A stretch of DNA of 64,000 nucleotides from JBCCOW01 sp038749105 (GTDB lineage Bacteria > Planctomycetota > Phycisphaerae > Phycisphaerales > Phycisphaeraceae): the NCBI GenBank assembly GCA_038749105.1, contig JBCDIM010000004.1, positions 1 through 64,000 of the forward strand, given 5' to 3'. A model generated the notes under the pieces. The model ran no database searches. It was not told the origin of the DNA and saw only the letters and a program-made list of their open reading frames with translations. Below, piece by piece: positions 60,279 to 64,000 of this stretch. Position 1 is the first letter of the stretch. Each line of letters starts with the position of its first letter. A program made the translations under genes and the position numbers.

Positions 60279-63200
60279 TAAACAGCATCACATACACCGC
60301 CGGGATCAGCCCCATCGCCAGCAGCGTCGCCCCGCCCACGCCCCCGGCCAACACGATCGCCAGCTGCGGCCAGAAGTCGCCCTCGCTCAGCAGCAGCAAC
60401 GGCATGAACCCGCCGATCGTCGTCAGCGTGGTCGACACCACGTGCCGTCCGCAGCTCAGCGTCGCCCGGACCACCGCGTCCTTGTCACCCCGCCGTGCAT
60501 CCGGGTCTGCCCGGATCGCCGCGACGACCACGATCGTGTCGTTCAACGCCAACCCGATCAGCCCGAGCGTCCCCAGGATCATGTTGAAACTGATCGGGAA
60601 TCCCGCCAGCCAGGTCGCCAAGAGCGCGAACCCCACAGACATCACCGCGACCACGCCGAGCAGCCCCGCCAGCCGAAGCGACCGGAACGTCAGGATCAGC
60701 GCCGCCACCATGATCGTCAGCAGGATCGGCACGAAGATCAGCAGGTTCCCGATCGCATCCGCGTCCTGCTCCGACGCCCCGCCCACCCCGATCGCGTAGC
60801 CGGCCGGCAGGTCCAGGTCGCCCACCCCGTCGCCGTCGGTCAGCTCTTCCAGCACCGCCGCCGAGATGTCGATCGGGAGCGATCCCACCACCGTATACGC
60901 CGAGACGACGTTCGACCGCACGCCGTTGTACCGTGAGATCCCGCCCAACTCGGGGCGCAGCTCCAGCCCGCCGAGCGCCGAGACCGGCACCGCGTCCCCC
61001 GCGTCGTTCACGTAACGCAGCGACCCGATCGCCGACGGGTCTCGCCGAACCTCATCCTCCAGCCGTACCCGCACGGGCATCTGCTCCAGGCCTTCGTTGA
61101 CACTCCCGCCCGTCACCCCGTCCAGCTTCGCCTGCGTCTGCTCCGCCAACCCCCGCAGCGTGAGCCCGACCTGCCGCGCCGCGTCTTCCGACGCCGCCAG
61201 CCAGAGCTTCGGCTCCCCCCTGGGCATGCTCATCTGCGTGTGCAGCACCTCCGGGTGTTCCTGCAGCCGCTTCCGCACCGCCTCCCCCAGCCGCTGCAGC
61301 ACCGCCGGGTCCGGCCCCGTGATCCGGTACTCCACATCCGCCACCACCGGCGGCCCCTGACCAAACTCCTTGACCACCACCTGTGCCGCCGGGAACCGCT
61401 CGTCCAAGGCCCGCTGCACCTCCGGCACCAGCCGTTCCGTGTCCGCGATCGACGACGTCTTCACCGACGCCCGTGCATAGAACGGCGTCTCTTCCTGGTT
61501 CATGATCAGGTTGTAGTACACCGTCGGGAACGACCCCCCGATCAGCCAGTCCACCTTCTCCACGCCCGGCGTCGCCATCAACGCCTTGTGAATCTCTTCC
61601 ACCTCCGCTTCCGTCCGCTCCAACGACGACGAAGCCGGCATCCACACCTGCAGGTCAAACATGTCCCGGTCCGTCGGCGGGAAGAACGACCGCCCCAGCG
61701 ACCCCGACACCCCAAACCCCCACAACGCCGGCAGCGCCGCCAACAACGCCAACACCACCGGCACCCGCAGCCCCATCCGCAACCCCACCCGCGTCACCTT
61801 GCCCAACCCCGGTCCCCCCAACCCTGCCCGCAACCACCCCAACCCCAAAACGCTTCTCTTCGTAGCGCCGTCGCTTGCGACGCCACTTCCCGCCCCCAAA
61901 AATCGCCCCGCCAACGCCGCCACTACCGTCAGGCTCACCCCGTACGACGCCGTGATCGCGATCGCCACGCTGATCCCGATATACCCGATGAAGTCCCCCC
62001 CGCTGCCCGGCAACAGCATGATCGGCGCGAACGCCAACACCGTCGTCAGAGTCGAAGCCAACAACGGCCCCGCCAGGTGCCGAACCGCCCGATCCACCGC
62101 CGCCTCCCGCGCCTTGCCCAACCGCAGCTCCTTGCCCACCTCGTCCACCACCACGATCGCGTTATCAATCAAAAGCCCCAGCGCGATGATCATCCCGAAG
62201 ATCGACATCTGGTGCAGCGACCCACCGTTCATCAACACCCCAAACAGCGTCAACGCCGAGACCAACGGCAGCGCCGTCCCCACAATCAACGCCGACCGCA
62301 GCCCCATGGTCAGCACCACCACCACCACAATCACCCCCGCCCCCAGCACCAGATTCAACCCCAGCTCCCCCAGCCGTTCTTCGGTGTACGCGCTCTGATC
62401 AAACACCGTCTCCACCTCCACCGCCCCGCCGACCTCCGCCGCAAACGCCGCCACCACCTCCCGCGCCCGCGCCGCCCACTCCCCGACCTGCTGCCCCTCC
62501 CCCAAACGCGCCCCCACAAACACCGTCCGCCGACCCGCCGACCACCCCACCTCCGCCACCGGTTCCTCCCACCCCCGACGCACCTCCGCCACATCCCCCA
62601 CCCGAACCACCAGATTGGTTGGCCCCTCACCATCACCTTCCAGCAACGGCACCGCCCGCACCCGGTCCAGCGTCTCCAGGTCACCCGCCACCTCCACCAC
62701 CAGGTCGCTCCCCGACCCCCGCACCCGGCCCGTCGGCACCTTCGTGTCCGCCCCCCGCAGCCGCTCCGCCACGTCCGCCACCGTCAGCCCCAACTCCGCC
62801 AGTCGATCCCCATCCACCGACACCAACACCTCCTCCGTCGGCTCCCCGTACCGCCGAACCAGCTCCGTCCCACCCACGTTCCGCAGCCGATCCTCCAACT
62901 CCCGCGACAACCGATCCATCACCCCCAGCGCCGCCCCCCCACCGCCCTCATAATGCCCGGCGGTAGCGACCCCCGGGCTCGCGTGCCTGTCCCCCTCCCC
63001 CACCCACGTCACCCCCACCACCAGCGTAAACGCCACCGCCCCCATCCGGTCATCAAACACCGGCTCACTCGCCTCTGCCGGCAGCAGCGCCCGCGCATCA
63101 TTGATCCGGTCCCGCACCTCCGAAAAGATCTGCACGTTCTCCCCCGCCGTCACCGCGTCCTTCAGCTCGATCGAGATCCGCGACACCCCCGCACGCGACG

Positions 63201-63447
63201 TCGAGTCGATCGTCTTAATCTCGTCAACCTCCCGCAGCTCCGTCTCCAACACCTCCGTCACCAACGCCTCCACCCGCTCCGCCGAACTCCCCGGCAACAG
63301 CGTCAACACCGACGCCCCCCGCTGCACGATCCGCGGGTCCTCCTCCCGAGGCAGATTCAAAAACGCCGAACCCCCCGCCATCAACACCACCGCGATCGTC
63401 AGCCACAGCAGATACCCGTTCCGATACATCCACACCGCCGGGTTCAT
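60265..63447 (-). CDS. RND efflux permease
   Basis: The 1060-residue protein is a resistance-nodulation-division transporter of the AcrB/HAE-1 type: a first membrane helix at the N-terminus (YLLWLTIAVVLMAGGSAFLN), two large periplasmic loops and about 12 membrane helices, with the TM4 motif GLLIDNAIVVVDEVG near residue 425 and a TM10-11 region with LIGLALNDTIVVVAAIR. It would pump substrates across the envelope with an adaptor and an outer membrane factor. Its start overlaps the adaptor stop by four bases (ATGA). A short palindromic repeat lies within the coding region (61866-61884) and heptamer array 4 forms the C-terminus. Substrate unknown; the ars operon lies just downstream but has its own promoter. 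Confidence 0.92.
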   Translation of the reverse strand: MNPAVWMYRNGYLLWLTIAVVLMAGGSAFLNLPREEDPRIVQRGASVLTLLPGSSAERVEALVTEVLETELREVDEIKTIDSTSRAGVSRISIELKDAVTAGENVQIFSEVRDRINDARALLPAEASEPVFDDRMGAVAFTLVVGVTWVGEGDRHASPGVATAGHYEGGGGAALGVMDRLSRELEDRLRNVGGTELVRRYGEPTEEVLVSVDGDRLAELGLTVADVAERLRGADTKVPTGRVRGSGSDLVVEVAGDLETLDRVRAVPLLEGDGEGPTNLVVRVGDVAEVRRGWEEPVAEVGWSAGRRTVFVGARLGEGQQVGEWAARAREVVAAFAAEVGGAVEVETVFDQSAYTEERLGELGLNLVLGAGVIVVVVVLTMGLRSALIVGTALPLVSALTLFGVLMNGGSLHQMSIFGMIIALGLLIDNAIVVVDEVGKELRLGKAREAAVDRAVRHLAGPLLASTLTTVLAFAPIMLLPGSGGDFIGYIGISVAIAITASYGVSLTVVAALAGRFLGAGSGVASDGATKRSVLGLGWLRAGLGGPGLGKVTRVGLRMGLRVPVVLALLAALPALWGFGVSGSLGRSFFPPTDRDMFDLQVWMPASSSLERTEAEVEEIHKALMATPGVEKVDWLIGGSFPTVYYNLIMNQEETPFYARASVKTSSIADTERLVPEVQRALDERFPAAQVVVKEFGQGPPVVADVEYRITGPDPAVLQRLGEAVRKRLQEHPEVLHTQMSMPRGEPKLWLAASEDAARQVGLTLRGLAEQTQAKLDGVTGGSVNEGLEQMPVRVRLEDEVRRDPSAIGSLRYVNDAGDAVPVSALGGLELRPELGGISRYNGVRSNVVSAYTVVGSLPIDISAAVLEELTDGDGVGDLDLPAGYAIGVGGASEQDADAIGNLLIFVPILLTIMVAALILTFRSLRLAGLLGVVAVMSVGFALLATWLAGFPISFNMILGTLGLIGLALNDTIVVVAAIRADPDARRGDKDAVVRATLSCGRHVVSTTLTTIGGFMPLLLLSEGDFWPQLAIVLAGGVGGATLLAMGLIPAVYVMLFRSKK
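61866..61884 (-). repeat. short palindromic repeat, family C copy 1, inside the RND permease gene
   Basis: The hairpin has core CGTCGC and GCGACG around TT, and lies in frame, contributing residues of the segment GVASDGATKRS. It is similar to the copy at 63478-63504. Confidence 0.65.
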
Positions 63448-64000
63448 TCCACACCCCCACCAACACGATCATCCGTGTTTAGCCCGGTCGCTTGCGACCG
63501 GTCGCCCTCCACCTCCCGCACCCGCACCCCCAACCCCGGCGACACCCGCTGCAGCCCATCCAATACCACCAACTCCCCCGCCCGCACCGTCCCCCACACC
63601 CGCACCACCACGTCCCCAGCATCCCCCACGCGCTGGTCCAACACCGCCACCTCCCGCCGTGCCAACCGGTGCGTCGCCCCATCCGCCCGCTCACCGCCCT
63701 CCTCCAACGGCTCCGCCACGTAACACGCCCACAACCCCCGCACGCCCTCGGTCAACGCTGACACCGGCAGTGCCACGTTGGCCGCCTCCACCTCCCGCCC
63801 CAGCTCCAACACCACCAAGTCCCCCTCACTCACCACCGCCCCACCCACCGCCCCACCGGGCTCGGCCGCTTCAGCGGCCGTGTCCCCACCGCCCCCACCG
63901 CCCCCACCGCCCCCCAACCGCGCCTCCAACCGCAGCAACACCTCCACCGCCCGCGTCCGCGCCTCCCGCACCGGCAACACCGCAATCACCTCAGCCCCAA
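63444..64000 (-). CDS. RND periplasmic adaptor (HlyD-type), 5' end outside the window
   Basis: The C-terminal part of a membrane fusion protein is visible, with a beta-barrel region (LVVLELGREVEAANVALPVSALTEG) and the membrane-proximal segment VVRVWGTVRAGELVVLDGLQRV, which ends in the typical VSPGLGVRV. The protein runs off the end of the window. Its stop overlaps the RND permease start by four bases, so the two are coupled. A run of about ten glycines near the visible start comes from a repeated CCGCCCCCA-like sequence. A family C palindrome lies inside the coding region at 63478-63504. Confidence 0.8.
   Translation of the reverse strand, partial: GAEVIAVLPVREARTRAVEVLLRLEARLGGGGGGGGGGDTAAEAAEPGGAVGGAVVSEGDLVVLELGREVEAANVALPVSALTEGVRGLWACYVAEPLEEGGERADGATHRLARREVAVLDQRVGDAGDVVVRVWGTVRAGELVVLDGLQRVSPGLGVRVREVEGDRSQATGLNTDDRVGGGVE
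63478..63504 (-). repeat. short palindromic repeat, family C copy 2, inside the adaptor gene
   Basis: The palindrome CCGGTCGC-TT-GCGACCGG (63484-63501) is a perfect eight-base-pair hairpin, flanked by TTTAGC. It is in the coding sequence of the adaptor's C-terminal residues, contributing GDRSQATGLN. Confidence 0.75.

Noticed and set aside
61240..63723. An 827-codon plus-strand frame opposite the RND permease
   Set aside because: It is extremely arginine/proline/histidine-rich and lies across the well-supported RND and adaptor genes, so it is a shadow.
1..64000. CRISPR array, prophage, transposase or integrase
   Set aside because: No regularly spaced direct repeats, phage structural genes or recombinase motifs were seen; the repeats found are short palindromes, one inverted-repeat family and heptamers.

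Overview
The window is GC-rich, densely coded bacterial chromosome with no prophage, insertion sequence or CRISPR array. A planctomycete of the Phycisphaerae type fits best (inference). The grounds are two bactofilins beside prepilin and PilM-type genes, several Gfo/Idh and sugar-isomerase TIM-barrel proteins, a UvrC that stops before its C-terminal helix-hairpin-helix domain, secreted HEAT/TPR proteins, and very high G or C use at third codon positions. No rRNA is present to settle this. I support 58 protein genes, three tRNAs (Ala-CGC, Gln-TTG, Pro-CGG) and the RNase P RNA.

Layout. 0-9.5 kb: flavin reductase, HAD phosphatase, TIM-barrel protein, two YkgJ-type cysteine-cluster proteins, HDAC-like deacetylase, metallophosphoesterase, VanZ-like membrane protein, secreted protein, UvrC. 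9.5-17 kb: a TPR-AAA+ ATPase with a TPR membrane protein, a FucI/AraA-like isomerase, a secreted helical protein, PdxA. 17-21.2 kb: a Gfo/Idh oxidoreductase, then a chain with 4-base overlaps of two CNNM/CorC-like proteins and a PD-(D/E)XK-like protein. 21.2-26.7 kb: a minus-strand type IV pilus or type II secretion platform operon led by a PilM-PilN fusion. 27-31 kb: two tRNAs and glmU(N)-prs-rplY-pth. 31-42.4 kb: M20 hydrolase, MurB, DUF3137/LemA pair, TIM-barrel protein, LCAT-like lipoprotein, quinone oxidoreductase, two bactofilins, tRNA-Pro, a prepilin and an ABC exporter. 42.3-50.6 kb: DinB-like, MnmA, an envelope/glycosidase trio (one GH113-like), PurC. 50.6-57.5 kb: a ComEA-like protein, a GH10-fold protein without catalytic glutamates, a HEAT protein, rnpB, a PTS IIA protein. 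57.5-60.2 kb: an arsenic operon arsR-arsM-arsC-aquaporin. 60.2-64 kb: an RND efflux permease and the end of its adaptor.

The most unusual layer is non-coding. At least four families of short palindromes, a longer inverted repeat, and four heptamer arrays of different sequence lie between genes. Some intrude into genes: a repeat supplies one start codon, heptamers encode the last residues of two proteins, and two palindromes lie inside the RND operon's coding sequence. Strand G/C bias also switches in blocks regardless of gene direction.

The arsenic operon forms a coherent pathway: ArsC reduces arsenate, ArsM methylates arsenite, ArsR senses it, and the aquaporin probably serves as the exit channel, since no ArsB or Acr3 pump is present.
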